DNA of 64,000 bases from Hymenobacter cellulosilyticus (GTDB lineage Bacteria > Bacteroidota > Bacteroidia > Cytophagales > Hymenobacteraceae): positions 3,400,501 through 3,464,500 of the forward strand of contig NZ_CP095046.1 in assembly GCF_022919215.1 (NCBI RefSeq), in the 5' to 3' direction. Under the pieces are notes generated by a model. That model was not told where the DNA came from. It made no database searches and saw only the letters and a list, made by a program, of their open reading frames with translations. The position numbers and the translations under genes are program-made. Below, one piece after another: positions 35,759-46,213 of this stretch; within the stretch, counting starts at the first letter, position 1; each line of letters begins with the position of its first letter.

Positions 35759-36634
35759 TTAGAACACCGCCCGCAGAAACGTCAGCACTTCGGCCTGCAG
35801 TTCCCGCTGAAACCGGGCCCGGTCGAAGCCGGGTGGGTCCTGAGACGGCGCAAAGGCTGGGCTGGTTCCCTCGGCGGGAAAGGGACTCAGAAAGGAAAAA
35901 TGCCCGGCATTGGCTACTGCGCGGTGCTGCACCCGGGCCGGATCGGGCACGCCCTGTACTACGTTTTGGCCGTGCCAGGGCAGCGTGTGCTCGTCTTTCT
36001 CGGCGGTGAGCAGCAGAATGGGCACCCGCACCTGGCGCAGGGTTTCGGGCGCCCGAAACCAGGGTGTGGCCGGTGCCAGCAGCACCAGAGCCCGGATGCG
36101 GCTATCGGTCGGGGTCGGAATCGGGCGCGGCTGCCCGTCGGCCGACTCGTGGGGCAAAGTAGTAGGTGCGCCGCCGGCTAGGGTCAGAGCCGTGTAGCCA
36201 CCCAGGGAATGACCAATCAAGGCCACCGAATCGGGCAGTGCCGCGGGCCCGATTTTCGGGTCATCCAGTAGGGCGTTGAGGGCCAGCTGCACGTGGCGGG
36301 GGCGGGCCGTAAGGTTTTGCGGAGTACCAGCCCAACTGTCGTCCGCGCGGTTGTTGTGCGGGTGTTCCGGCAGGCCTACTATGAAACCCTCACTGGCCAG
36401 AAAATGCGCCAGCGTGCGGTATACCAGGCCCGAGCCGCCGGTACCGTGGGAAATCAGGACTACGGGAAACTGCCCGGCGGCGGGAGTGGCGTTTCGGGCT
36501 ACGCTCAACGGATAGGGTCCCAGGGCTTCCGGCTGCTCCGGCTCCTGGCCCGGGTAGAGAAGGACCAGGGCCAGCGTCAGGTTTAGAGTAGCGTCGGGTA
36601 CGTCGAGGCGGCGGTAACCTACCGGGTAGCTCAT
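35759..36634 (-). CDS. Alpha/beta hydrolase (PAF-acetylhydrolase/dienelactone-hydrolase-like)
   Basis: The 291-residue protein carries LISHGTGGS (oxyanion region), the nucleophile elbow LIGHSLGGYTAL, an acid in LTAEKDEHTLP and the catalytic His in NAGHFSFLSPF. The arrangement with a long insert after SHGTGGS resembles the PAF-acetylhydrolase-like and chlorophyllase-like hydrolases. No signal peptide is seen. It is probably co-transcribed with the downstream AraC regulator and may be its target. Confidence 0.82.
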   Translation of the reverse strand: MSYPVGYRRLDVPDATLNLTLALVLLYPGQEPEQPEALGPYPLSVARNATPAAGQFPVVLISHGTGGSGLVYRTLAHFLASEGFIVGLPEHPHNNRADDSWAGTPQNLTARPRHVQLALNALLDDPKIGPAALPDSVALIGHSLGGYTALTLAGGAPTTLPHESADGQPRPIPTPTDSRIRALVLLAPATPWFRAPETLRQVRVPILLLTAEKDEHTLPWHGQNVVQGVPDPARVQHRAVANAGHFSFLSPFPAEGTSPAFAPSQDPPGFDRARFQRELQAEVLTFLRAVF

Positions 36635-36722
36635 GCAGAGTCAGATGTAGTTCGGGCGGCAAGTACGGTATTTACCCGAAGTACCATGGGCAGAACCGCA
36701 CCAGACTCGACCCCGCCTGTGG

Positions 36723-37718
36723 CTAAAACCCCTCCGGATACGCGGCCCCAGCGGAACTGCCTACCGGCATAATGGCTTCCAGTTCGGCCAGCTCGGCGGC
36801 ACTCAGCGCGAGGCTGACGGCGGCCACGTTCTGCTCTAAGTACTTGCGGCGCTTGGTACCGGGAATAGCCACCACGCCCTGGGCCAGCACCCAGGCCAGG
36901 GCCAGCTGGGCCGCCGTGACACCTTTGGCCTGGGCCAGGCTCTGCAGCTTCTCGACCAAAGCCAGGTTCTTATAGAAATTCTCGCCCTGGTAGCGGGGGA
37001 AGAAGCGGCGCGAGTCGGTGGCTTCGAAGTCGTCTGGGGTCTTGATTTCGCCCGACAAAAAGCCCCGGCCCAGCGGCGAGTAGCCCACGAAGCCGATGCC
37101 TAGCTCGCGGGTGGCCTGCAGCACGCCGTCTTCTTCCACACCCCGATCAAAGAGCGAGTATTCGGTTTGCAGGGCCGTAATCGGGTGCACGGCGTGGCCC
37201 CGGCGCAGCTCTTCGGCAGTTACTTCCGAGAGGCCCAGGAAGCGCACCTTGCCTTCTTCCACCAGCCGGCTCATGGCCCCCACGGTGTCTTCCAGCGGGG
37301 TGTTAGGGTCGATGCGGTGCAGGTAGTAGAGGTCCACGTAGTCGGTCTGCAGGTTGCGCAAGGACCGTTCGATGCTCTTACGCACGTACTCGGGCCGGCC
37401 GTTGTAGCCGCCGGTCCAGTTTTCCTGGTCGTCTACTTCAAACCCAAACTTGGTGGCTAGGATAATTTCTGGGCGCCGGCCGGCAATGGCCCGCCCCACC
37501 AGCCGCTCGTTGTGCATGGGGCCGTACAGGTCGGCCGTGTCCAGCAGGTTTACGCCCAGCTCCAGGGCCTGGTGAATAGTCGCTACGCTTTCCACCTCGT
37601 CGGCCTCGCCGTACACGCTCATGCCGTTGATTCCGCCAGTCATGCCCATGCAGCCCAGGCCTTGCACGGGTACTTCCAAGCCTTGGCTACCCAGGGCTAC
37701 TTTTTTGAGGATGCTCAT
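36723..37718 (-). CDS. Aldo/keto reductase
   Basis: The 331-residue TIM-barrel oxidoreductase has [20 protein letters not shown] (catalytic Asp and Tyr), ILATKFGF (Lys), [18 protein letters not shown] (His) and the NADP site [14 protein letters not shown]. It belongs to the YakC/AKR13-like group that reduces aldehydes. The physiological substrate is unknown. It ends with the family-like GAAYPEGF. Confidence 0.9.
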   Translation of the reverse strand: MSILKKVALGSQGLEVPVQGLGCMGMTGGINGMSVYGEADEVESVATIHQALELGVNLLDTADLYGPMHNERLVGRAIAGRRPEIILATKFGFEVDDQENWTGGYNGRPEYVRKSIERSLRNLQTDYVDLYYLHRIDPNTPLEDTVGAMSRLVEEGKVRFLGLSEVTAEELRRGHAVHPITALQTEYSLFDRGVEEDGVLQATRELGIGFVGYSPLGRGFLSGEIKTPDDFEATDSRRFFPRYQGENFYKNLALVEKLQSLAQAKGVTAAQLALAWVLAQGVVAIPGTKRRKYLEQNVAAVSLALSAAELAELEAIMPVGSSAGAAYPEGF

Positions 37719-37833
37719 CTTGTGTTCAGGTTAGAAGGATGAATAGTTTCTACCTGACAAAGGTCTGTCGCCGGGCTGCCTGTGGAGGTATACAAACCCG
37801 CGCTTCTGCAACACGAAACGCAGCTGCTGCGGC

Positions 37834-37990
37834 TGTCATCCTGAGCTTGCGAAGGACCTTCCTCACCTTTGTGACAAGCTTTCTTCAACGCAAAACGCCC
37901 TTTACCGCGTAATGCATAAAGGGCGTTGTTACAGTAGCAAGAACTGTAGTGGGGTAAATGAGGCAGGTCCTTCGCAAGCTTAGGATGACA
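37834..37990. repeat. Type B inverted-repeat element, copy 1
   Basis: The 157-bp element begins TGTCATCCTGAGC and ends with its near complement GCTTAGGATGACA. The arms also share GCGAAGGACCTTCCTCA and GAGGCAGGTCCTTCGC. The centre contains a hairpin (AACGCCCTTTA with TAAAGGGCGTT). Other copies are at 51117-51295 and 56677-56831. Confidence 0.85.
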
Positions 37991-38027
37991 AGCAACAAAA
38001 GCACATCTCAACTTCCACAAGTACACC

Positions 38028-38069
38028 ACACAAAAGCCCTGACTACCACAGTAGCCAGGGCTTTTGTGT
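38028..38069 (-). terminator. Terminator after pdhB
   Basis: ACACAAAAGCCCTG (38028-38041) and CAGGGCTTTTGTGT (38056-38069) form a 14-bp perfect stem with an inner CTAC/GTAG extension. Its right arm ends 19 bp from the pdhB stop. The A/T-rich flanks suit minus-strand termination. Confidence 0.85.
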
Positions 38070-38088
38070 AATTCAGTAAAGCCAGAAA

Positions 38089-39070
<982 letters not shown>

Positions 39071-39187
39071 AATCAGATTACAGGAATTCGAAACGTCAGA
39101 AACAAAATGCCGGAAATTTTCCGGCCCGTAAAGCTACAACGACAAGCCGGGACGGGCAACCCTTTTTCCAGGCATTCCAATTCACCC

Positions 39188-39342
39188 GTCATTACGAGGA
39201 GGCACGACGAAGTAATCCGTCCTCTGAAATGTGCTGAGTCTTCTTAACTGAAAAGCCCTGACGGTACCGTCAGGGCTTTCTGGGTAAAGGGCGGGACTAC
39301 CTTCGCAGAGGACGGATTGCTTCGCGTTACTCGCAATGACAC
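39188..39342. repeat. Type A inverted-repeat element, copy 2
   Basis: The left arm (39188-39225) starts CGTCATTACGAGGAGG and contains GAAGTAATCCGTCCTCT; the right arm (39307-39342) starts AGAGGACGGATTGCTTCG and ends CGCAATGACAC. The centre (39252-39279) is a 28-bp perfect palindrome (AAAGCCCTGACGGT and its complement). It lies upstream of pdhB. Confidence 0.85.
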
Positions 39343-39348
39343 ATTACT

Positions 39349-39558
39349 GTCGGTCATTTCCGCCCTTTAGAACGTCTTCGCCGGTCCTTAGAAGATCATT
39401 TCCACTGCTTAAAAGGGCGTTGCCAGCGCTTCGAACATTATTTCCACCGCTTAGTAGGGCGTTTCCGGCCCTTAGAACATCGTTGCCACCACTTAGAATG
39501 TAATTTCCGACGCTTAGAAGCTCGTCGCCGGCATGTAGTAGAACGTTGCCGGCGGCGG
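39349..39558. repeat. Tandem array of ten 21-bp imperfect repeats
   Basis: Ten consecutive 21-mers follow the approximate pattern GAA-N5-(A/G)TT(T/G)CC-N4-CTTA, with TTTCC, TTGCC or TCGCC at the same position in every unit. On the plus strand one frame is open across the array and encodes heptads starting LE (LEDHFHC, LEHRCHH, LECNFRR). The open frame begins at about 39340 and ends at a TAG near 39607 but has no ATG. It lies between pdhB and the OmpA/TPR gene. Confidence 0.85.
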
Positions 39559-39560
39559 CA

Positions 39561-39647
39561 CAGTAGCGCGAACTCTGTAGTTCGCGTGCCAGAACGACAA
39601 TCGTTGTAGCGGCGCGGGGTACGCGAACTACAAAGTTCGCGCTACTG
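39561..39647. repeat. Paired hairpin inverted-repeat element (third family)
   Basis: Two 27-nt arms (39561-39587 and 39621-39647) are complementary with one mismatch; each arm is itself a hairpin (GCGAACT, CTGT or TTTG, AGTTCGC). The middle holds AACGACAATCGTT. The element ends 2 bp before the stop of the OmpA/TPR gene and may terminate it. Confidence 0.7.
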
Positions 39648-39649
39648 GC

Positions 39650-41454
39650 TTACCGCAGGGCCTCCAGGAACATCTTGCTGGCGGCGTAGTCGCGGAATTC
39701 GAGGTCTTCCACGGCGCGCTGGGCGTAGGCGCGGTCGAGCTGCACGGCGCGGGTGAGGTACTGGCCTACCTGGCCTTCGTCCTTGCTGCGGGCGGCCACC
39801 ACAGCCAGGCAGTAATAGGCCATCGGGTCCCGGGGCTTGAGCGTCAGGGCCTCCTGGTAGAGGTTGGCGGCGCCTTCGTAGTTGCTTTTGAGCAGGTACA
39901 CCAGGCCGCGGTTCATGGTGTTCTGGTAGCTTTTGCCGCTGTAGCTAATGCTGCCCAGGGCATCGTCGAGCTGTCCGACTTCGATTTCCAGGGCCGCCTT
40001 GTCGGCAAACACCTTTTCCAGCACCGGCCGCGGACCCCCCAGCTTGATGGCGTAGTCGTAGTTCTGCAGGGCTTCGAGCCGGTCGCCGGCCCGGTGGTAG
40101 GCGGTGGCTACGCGGTAAAACAGATCGGCGGTGGGGTTGCGGTGGGCGGCCAGGGTGAAGTTGGTAGCGGCCCGGCGCAGGTAGGCCTTGCGCACCTTAT
40201 CACTAACTTCCTTTTCGGAACGCTGCAAGAGCACCACGGCCAGGTTGTGGTAGGCTTCCCAGCGGCCGGTGGTAGCCACGGCCGTTTCGTAGATGCGCTG
40301 CTTTTCGGCCAGCAGCGGGGTGAGAGTAGCCGAGTAGCGCAGCTCCTCGGGGTGAGGGCATCGGCCTCCATCTCCTTCTCTACAATCTTTTTGGAGAGCA
40401 GATAGATTTCCGAATCGTAGCGCTTGGGGCGGTGTATTCCACGGCCACCGTGCCGAAGCGCATCACCGGGTAAATGTACTGGTCGATGTAGTCATAGAAG
40501 GAGAGGGCCCGTAGCTGCCGCTCTTTCTGAGCAAAAGAGCCTTTCGAGTCGTTGATGAGCAGCACCACCGAGTCGATCTGAGCGGGCTTCAGGGCCGAGT
40601 TCTGGACCTTGTTCAAAAACAAGTCCCAGCGCCGGTGGTAGGCCACCGTCTCAAACTGAATATTGCTGAGCTTATTGAGGTAGGAATCGGTATCGACGCG
40701 CTTTTTGTAGTAGCGCAGCAAACCCTGCACCCGCTTGTCGGCCAGGCGGGCGTCGCGGGCATCGATAGAGTCGGGGAGTGGCCGGCGGCAATCATCACCT
40801 TTTTGGTGTGCTGGTTGGCCTCAATAAAGTCTTCCAGCGCCTGCACGTTGGTGCCCAGGTAATTGCGAATGGCGGCGCTGCCCTGGTCGAAGAAGAAGGG
40901 CAGAATCCGGGTGCCGCTCATGTTGTTGTCGACCGTTTCGGGCAGCAAGGCAATGGCCGTATCCTGGCGCACCACCAGCCGGCCCGTCGTCACGATGCCG
41001 CGGGCCAGCCGAATCTGGGTGCCTTTCACGAGCTTGCCACCGGGTTTGAGCTGATGGGCATCGGGCTGGGCCAGCAGCTCGCCGGGGCTTTTGCGGGGGA
41101 ATAGGGAAAGGAAAACTGCTTGGTAATGACGAGCTCGTCTTTTTTCTCGGTGTCGTAGGTGTACTCGCCCGAAACGAACGTAAGCCGGCCCACGGTGTCC
41201 TCGCGCAGGCCGTTGTCGTAGCGGTAGCTCAAAGCCAGGTTGTAGGCATTGCCCTTCTTAAGGTGCTTGGCCGGCACCCGGGCCGTGACTTCAAACAAGA
41301 CGTTTTCCCCGTTACTTTCCAGCACTGAGGGCTGCACCGTAACTTGCTGGCCTTCTTGCGCAACCTTTAGCATCCGGGGCAACGTACAACCCGGCAGCGC
41401 CGCGGCGGCCAGCACTACCCACACGGACGGAAACAAGCGCAAATAAACTCTCAT
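39650..41454 (-). CDS. OmpA-like/TPR lipoprotein, four frameshifts
   Basis: The corrected protein has 602 residues. It starts with a lipoprotein signal (VWVVLAAAALPGC) followed by a beta-rich domain (TARVPAKHLKKGNAYNLALSYRY). Next is an OmpA-like segment (KKVMIAAGHSPDSIDARDARLADKRV) and a C-terminal array of about four or five TPR units (WEAYHNLAVVLLQRSEKEV, PRDPMAYYCLAVVAARSKDE). OmpA-like domains bind peptidoglycan and TPRs mediate contacts, so an envelope scaffold is inferred. The frame is broken at 41095-41099, 40773-40776, 40426-40429 and 40349-40352, all G runs; one added base at each restores a continuous protein. The ATG is at 41454. Confidence 0.72.
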
Positions 41455-41595
41455 AGGCAAAAAGCTGGGCAGTAGGAATGCGGGGCAGAAATTCTGGCCT
41501 ACAAACGTAAAAACTGCCGCGAGGGGTCAGAAATTGTGCTCAATTCTAAAAGCTGAGCTTGCCATCCGGCAGTTTTCTTGTTATTTTGAGGAGCA

Positions 41596-41616
41596 TTAAC
41601 CGGGTCAACCGGTTAA
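41596..41616. promoter_or_regulatory. Candidate operator upstream of the PspC-like gene
   Basis: TTAACCGG (41596-41603) and CCGGTTAA (41609-41616) are perfect 8-bp arms with a GTCAA spacer, ending 12 bp before the ATG at 41629. A GAGGAG sequence lies just before the ATG, an unusually good Shine-Dalgarno match for this phylum. Confidence 0.45.
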
Positions 41617-41628
41617 AAATGAGGAGCT

Positions 41629-41847
41629 ATGAAACGTTTTACCGACTTCATCGAAAAGCAGAGCTTTGGCGTCTGCAATGCTTTGGGGCAGCGTTTGGGC
41701 TTCTCCAGCAGCAGCGTACGCCTGTCGTTTGTCTACGCGTCGTTCTTCACCTTTGGTTCGCCCATCGTGCTCTACTTCGCCCTAGCCTTCTGGATGAATG
41801 TACGCCGGGCCATGCGGCGGCAGCGCAGCACCGTCTGGGACCTGTAG
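41629..41847 (+). CDS. PspC-domain small membrane protein
   Basis: The 72-residue protein has an N-terminal segment typical of PspC domains (FIEKQSFGVCNALGQRLGFSSSSVRLSFVYAS), then a single membrane helix (IVLYFALAFWM) and a basic tail (RRAMRRQRSTVWDL). PspC proteins take part in envelope-stress (phage-shock) responses. Here the rest of that system is absent. A palindromic operator-like repeat precedes the gene, which suggests stress-dependent control. Confidence 0.75.
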   Translation: MKRFTDFIEKQSFGVCNALGQRLGFSSSSVRLSFVYASFFTFGSPIVLYFALAFWMNVRRAMRRQRSTVWDL

Positions 41848-41860
41848 GCAAGCTGCTGAT

Positions 41861-42991
41861 TTAGTGAGGTACTGGGTTTGAAACCGGACGGCTTTGGGAG
41901 TCGCCCGGCATTTTCGTGTCCGGAAAGTCGGTGGGCTGCAACTGGGAAAAAGCACGTACGCCCTCTACGAAGTACGCCCACACCAAACTGCCCTGGTACA
42001 CGCCGGGCCGCTGGGCAGTGCGGAGCTTGCGCGGGTTTTCCTGCCGCCGCTGCTTCCAGTACTGCCGCTTGCTGAAAAAGTCGCGGTGGGCGCGCAGAAT
42101 GGCTTTGGTGTCGCCGCTTTGGCCTTGCAGCAGAAAGCGCAGGGCCGCCACCCAATCCAGCACCAGCCGGGTAGCCAGCACGCCAAACAGCTCCGGCTCG
42201 GCCACGTTCTTATACACCAGGGCCAATCCGTTGCGGAAGTTGAGGTAGGTTTTGCGCGGGTTCGACTTGTGCAGCGTGCCGCCGCCCACGTGAAACACCG
42301 TGCTGCCGCCGTGGTACCACACTTCCTGTCCCGAATTCCACAGTCGCCAGCACAGGTCAATTTCCTCCATGTGGGCAAAAAAGGCCGTTTCCAGGCCGCC
42401 CAGGCGGTGCCAGGCCTCGGCCCGCACCAGCACGCAGGCGCCGGTAGCCCAGGCCACGGGCTGCGGGTCGTCGTACTGGCCCAGGTCTTTTTCCAGCGTG
42501 TCGAACAGCCGGCCCCGGCAGAAGGGGTAGCCCAGCCGGTCGAGGTAGCCCCCGCCGGCCCCAGCGTACTCAAACTGTTCCCGTGGTCCCGCTTCCGAGC
42601 TATACTGCCGGATTTTGGGTTGGCAGGCGGCAATCTGGGGCCGTTGCTCCAGCAATTCTCGCAACGGGCGCAGCCAGCCGGGTGTCACCTCCACGTCGGA
42701 GTTGAGCAGCATGTAATAGGTAGCCTGTACCTGACTCAGGACCCGGTTGTACCCGTCGCAAAAGCCCAGGTTGTCGGGGTTGCAGATGATTTCGACCTGC
42801 GGAAACTCGCGCTGCAGCATTCCTACCGAGTCGTCGGTGCTGGCGTTGTCGGCCACGATGATGCGGGCCCCGTCGGAGTGAGCCAGCACGGCGGGCAGAA
42901 ACTGCCGGAGCAGCTGCTGCCCGTTCCAGTTCAGAATTACTACGGCCACGTCGGCGCACAGGCCGCCGGGCGCGGCCGGGCTAGAGGCCAA
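41861..42991 (-). CDS. Glycosyltransferase family 2 protein
   Basis: The GT-A enzyme has VAVVILNWNGQQLLRQFLP at the N-terminus, VADNASTDDSVG, NPDNLGFCDGYNRVLSQ, the metal-site LLNSDVEV and a later FFAHMEEIDLCWRLWNSG, matching rhamnosyl- or galactofuranosyl-transferase-like GT2 proteins. It would transfer a sugar to a cell-surface glycan. The frame opens with a TTG at 42991, overlapping the YbaB-like gene by 11 bp; a GTG at 42949 is an alternative start nearer the catalytic domain. It ends 14 bp from the convergent PspC-like gene. Confidence 0.87.
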   Translation of the reverse strand: MASSPAAPGGLCADVAVVILNWNGQQLLRQFLPAVLAHSDGARIIVADNASTDDSVGMLQREFPQVEIICNPDNLGFCDGYNRVLSQVQATYYMLLNSDVEVTPGWLRPLRELLEQRPQIAACQPKIRQYSSEAGPREQFEYAGAGGGYLDRLGYPFCRGRLFDTLEKDLGQYDDPQPVAWATGACVLVRAEAWHRLGGLETAFFAHMEEIDLCWRLWNSGQEVWYHGGSTVFHVGGGTLHKSNPRKTYLNFRNGLALVYKNVAEPELFGVLATRLVLDWVAALRFLLQGQSGDTKAILRAHRDFFSKRQYWKQRRQENPRKLRTAQRPGVYQGSLVWAYFVEGVRAFSQLQPTDFPDTKMPGDSQSRPVSNPVPH

Positions 42992-43315
42992 AGCTGCCCA
43001 AATCGAAGCCGGGTATGTTGGGCAGCAGGCCCGAGGTCTTGCTTTTAAGCTCCTCCTTGGCTTTGTCGGCCACCTCGTTCATGGCTTTGTTCACGGCCGC
43101 CACTACCAGGTCGGCCAGCATGTCGCGGTCCTGAGGCGTGAGCAGGGTTTCGTCGATGTCAAGCTTAAGCAGCTGCCGGTGCCCGTTCACGGTAGCCTTC
43201 ACCATGCCCCGCCCGACTCGGCCGATACGGTCAGGTGCTGCAAATCATTCTGGGCCTGCTGCATCTTTTCCTGCAGCTCTTTGGCTTTGCCCATCATGCC
43301 CATCATGTCAAACAT
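42981..43315 (-). CDS. YbaB/EbfC-family nucleoid-associated protein, frameshifted
   Basis: The protein starts MFDMMGMMGKAKELQEKMQQ, the family hallmark, and continues NDLQHLTVSAESG. The frame then shifts at CCCC 43207-43210; one added base gives SGGGMVKATVNGHRQLLKLDIDE and the usual C-terminus LLPNIPGFDLGSFGL, 111 residues in total. YbaB proteins form small dimers that bind DNA and influence nucleoid structure. In this window it is followed by a GT2 gene rather than the usual recR neighbour. Confidence 0.85.
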
Positions 43316-43646
43316 AGGTCAGAATGTTGGCTTCTAGCTTTCTAGAAGGGTTTTGAAAATGAATTCATCGTGCAAGAAGCTTCAAGGTCAACGCCTGGGG
43401 CCTCCTGTCTGGCAGCGACGCTGGTTCTAAAGGAAGTTCAACACCACCCAGAGAGCCGCCAAGGCCGCAATTTACGTCAAACCCAGGCACAAGGACAGTT
43501 CTGGAGTAGGCCGGCCTATATGCTGACCTACTCCCGGGGTGGAAAACCAGTGCCCATTGAAACGTAAGTGCTAAAGAATCAGCGGTAAGCTTAGGCAGTC
43601 TTCCTTACCTTTCTGGTCCACCGATATTCAAAACCACCTCTCTGCC
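43316..43646. other. Intergenic region, no gene supported
   Basis: The 331 bp contain a 65-codon plus-strand frame (43370-43567) of non-protein-like composition. A TACCTTTC sequence near 43605 resembles a promoter for the following small gene. Nothing else was recognised. Confidence 0.35.
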
Positions 43647-43880
43647 ATGCGTCCCTTACTTCTCGACGAAACCTATGTTCTCGGTCTGATGGGCAACTTC
43701 ATACTCGGGGTGGGACTTCTGGTGGCCTTGGTTTTGTTTTATACCCTCTTAAAAGTGCTGCAACCAAGCACCTCGAGCACCGGCAAGCCCCACCGTAGCC
43801 CTTTTAGCATCGGCTGTGGCATCGTGCTCGGCATCCTGCTGCTCTTGGTGTTGCTCTTCTTGGCTCCTTTTCTTGGGTAG
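43647..43880 (+). CDS. Small two-helix membrane protein
   Basis: The 77-residue protein has two hydrophobic helices (LMGNFILGVGLLVALVLFY and IGCGIVLGILLLLVLLFLAPF) joined by a short polar loop (KVLQPSTSSTGKPHRSPFS). No family was recognised. Its proximity to pta (78 bp) on the same strand could mean cotranscription, but the function is unknown. Confidence 0.55.
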   Translation: MRPLLLDETYVLGLMGNFILGVGLLVALVLFYTLLKVLQPSTSSTGKPHRSPFSIGCGIVLGILLLLVLLFLAPFLG

Positions 43881-43958
43881 TCGAAACTAGAACGGGTTTT
43901 GTGAATTACTACAATTGCGGCGCCAACACCCGCGCCCGTTGTCCCGTTAGTACGAGCT

Positions 43959-46051
43959 ATGACGAAAGCCGTTTTCATTGCTGCCGCCGAACCCTACAGC
44001 GGTAAGTCGCTGGTGTCCTTGGGTTTAGTAAACATGCTGCTGGGCCAGGCCCGCAAGGTAGGCTACTTCAAGCCCATCATCGACTACGACCCGCCCCAGC
44101 AGCGCGACCCGCACATCGACACGGTACTCAGCTACTTCAAGCTGCCGCTGAACTACGACGACACGTATGCCTTCACCCGGCCCGAGGCTTTGCGCCTGAT
44201 GGAAGCCGATGCCCAGGGTGAGCTGATTGATCAGGTCATTCACAAGTTTAAGCAGTGGGAAGACAACTACGATTTCACCGTGGTAGAGGGCAGCGACTAC
44301 CTCGGCATGGGTACCGCCATCGAGTTTGACGCCAACGTCTCCATTGCCAAAAACCTCGGCGTACCGGTTATTCTGGTGGTGTCGGGGCGGGCAAGAGCAC
44401 GGCCCAGGTAGTCAGTTCGGTGCTGACGCTGCTGCGTAACTTCGAGGCCCGGGAAGTGCCCGTGCTGCTGGCCGTGGCCAACCGCATTGCCCCCGACCAG
44501 GCCGCCGATGTGCGCGAGCTGCTGCGAAGCCAGCTGCCCGAGGAAGTACTGCTCTCGGTGATTCCCGAAGACGCCAACCTGCTGCACCCTACCATGCGGG
44601 AAATCCACGAGGGCCTGGGCGGCAAGCTGCTCTTTGGCGAATCCGGGCTCGACAACCAGGTCGACAACTACGTCATCGGGGCCATGCAGGTGCCTAACTT
44701 CCTCAACTACCTCAAAGACAACGTGCTCATCGTGACGCCCGGCGACCGGGGCGACATTATCATCTGCGCTTTGCAGGCCAACCAGTCGGTGAGCTACCCG
44801 CGGGTGGCGGGCATTGTGCTCACGGCTGGTTCCGAGCCCGACGCGCCCATTATCCGGCTGCTGGAGGGCTTGCCCAACGTGGTGCCAATTCTGGCCGTGC
44901 CCACCGGCACGTTCGAAACCTCGACCCGGGTGGGCGCCATCCGCTCCCGCATCGGCCCCGATAACCCGAAGAAGATTCAGCTGGCCATCAGCACTTTCGA
45001 GCGGTACGTGGAGGTGCGGACCCTGGAAGAGAAGCTCATCAGCTTCCAGTCGGAAGGCATTACGCCCCACATGTTTCAGTACCGGCTGCTGCAGTGGGCC
45101 AAGCGCGAGCGTCGCCATATTGTGCTGCCCGAAGGCAATGACGACCGGATTCTGCGCGCCGCCGCCCAGCTGCTGCACGAGGACATCGTGGACTTGACCA
45201 TTCTGGGCGACCCCACGCAGGTGCTGGCCTCGGTAAAGCGGCTGGGGCTCGACTTCCCGGCCGGCCACGTGCGCATCATCGACCCGGTAAACTCGGAGTA
45301 CTACACCGACTACGTGCAGACGTTTTATGAGCTGCGCAAAGACAAGGGCGTCAACGAGGACATGGCCCGCGACCTGCTGCGCGACGTGTCGTATTTCGGC
45401 TCGATGATGGTGTGGAAGGGCCACGCCGACGGCATGGTATCCGGGGCGGTACACACCACCCAGCACACCATCCGGCCGGCCTTGCAGTTCATCAAAACCA
45501 AGCCGGGCGTGTCGGTCGTGTCGTCGGTGTTCTTCATGTGCCTGCCCGACCGGGTGGCCGTGTTCGGCGACTGCGCCGTGAACCCCAATCCGACGGCCGA
45601 GCAGCTGGCCGAAATTGCCATTTCCTCGGCCGAAAGCAGCCTGGCCTTCGGGATTGAGCCCCGCGTGGCCATGCTCTCGTATTCCTCGGGTACGTCCGGA
45701 GCCGGGGCTGATGTAGAAAAAGTGCGGCAGGCCACCGAGCTGGTGCGCCAGAAGCGGCCCGACCTCAAGGTGGAAGGACCTATCCAGTACGATGCCGCCG
45801 TGGACCCCCTGGTAGGCCGGCAGAAGCTCCCCGATTCGGAAGTGGCCGGGCAGGCCAGCGTGCTGATTTTCCCGGACCTGAACACGGGCAACAACACCTA
45901 CAAAGCCGTGCAGCGCGAAACCGGGGCTCTGGCCATTGGCCCAGTGCTACAGGGACTGAATAAGCCGGTCAATGACCTGAGTCGGGGCTGTACCGTGGAT
46001 GATATATTCAACACGGTGGTCATTACCGCTATTCAGAGTCAGCAGGGATAG
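43959..46051 (+). CDS. pta: Phosphate acetyltransferase, long form, frameshifted in a G run
   Basis: The N-terminus MTKAVFIAAAEPYSGKSLVSLGL is the dethiobiotin-synthetase-like P-loop domain of long Pta proteins, followed by the DRTGG regulatory domain (about 200-310) and the catalytic PTA_PTB domain (about 370-690; YSSGTSGAGADVEKVRQA, EGPIQYDAAVDP, VLIFPDLNTGNNTYKAVQR). It converts acetyl-CoA and phosphate to acetyl phosphate. The break is in SG|AGKSTAQ at GGGG 44384-44387: one extra G gives SGAGKSTAQVVSS. The corrected length is 697 residues, close to other long Pta proteins. Confidence 0.92.
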
Positions 46052-46117
46052 TCAAGATTTAGCCAACAGTTTACAGCTTGGCGAGGTGGCGCTATTTTAA
46101 TCTAAAAGCTTAATAGG

Positions 46118-46165
46118 TTACGTGCTTCAATAAAATCTAACACAAGGTTTTATTGAAGCACGTAA
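46118..46165. terminator. Bidirectional terminator after pta
   Basis: Arms at 46118-46135 and 46148-46165 are perfectly complementary over 18 bp (TTACGTGCTTCAATAAAA and its complement) with a 12-nt loop. It lies between the convergent pta and 46214-46777 genes. Confidence 0.8.
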
Positions 46166-46213
46166 ATTGCTACGCTGTACTAATGTCACTGGTAGTTTGT
46201 GCAACAGCAGTAG

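Noticed and set aside
39349..39558. Possible CRISPR array
   Set aside because: Repeats are directly adjacent 21-mers with no spacers and no cas genes nearby.
43370..43567. 65-codon frame between the YbaB-like gene and the small membrane protein
   Set aside because: No family resemblance, unusual composition, no start signal.
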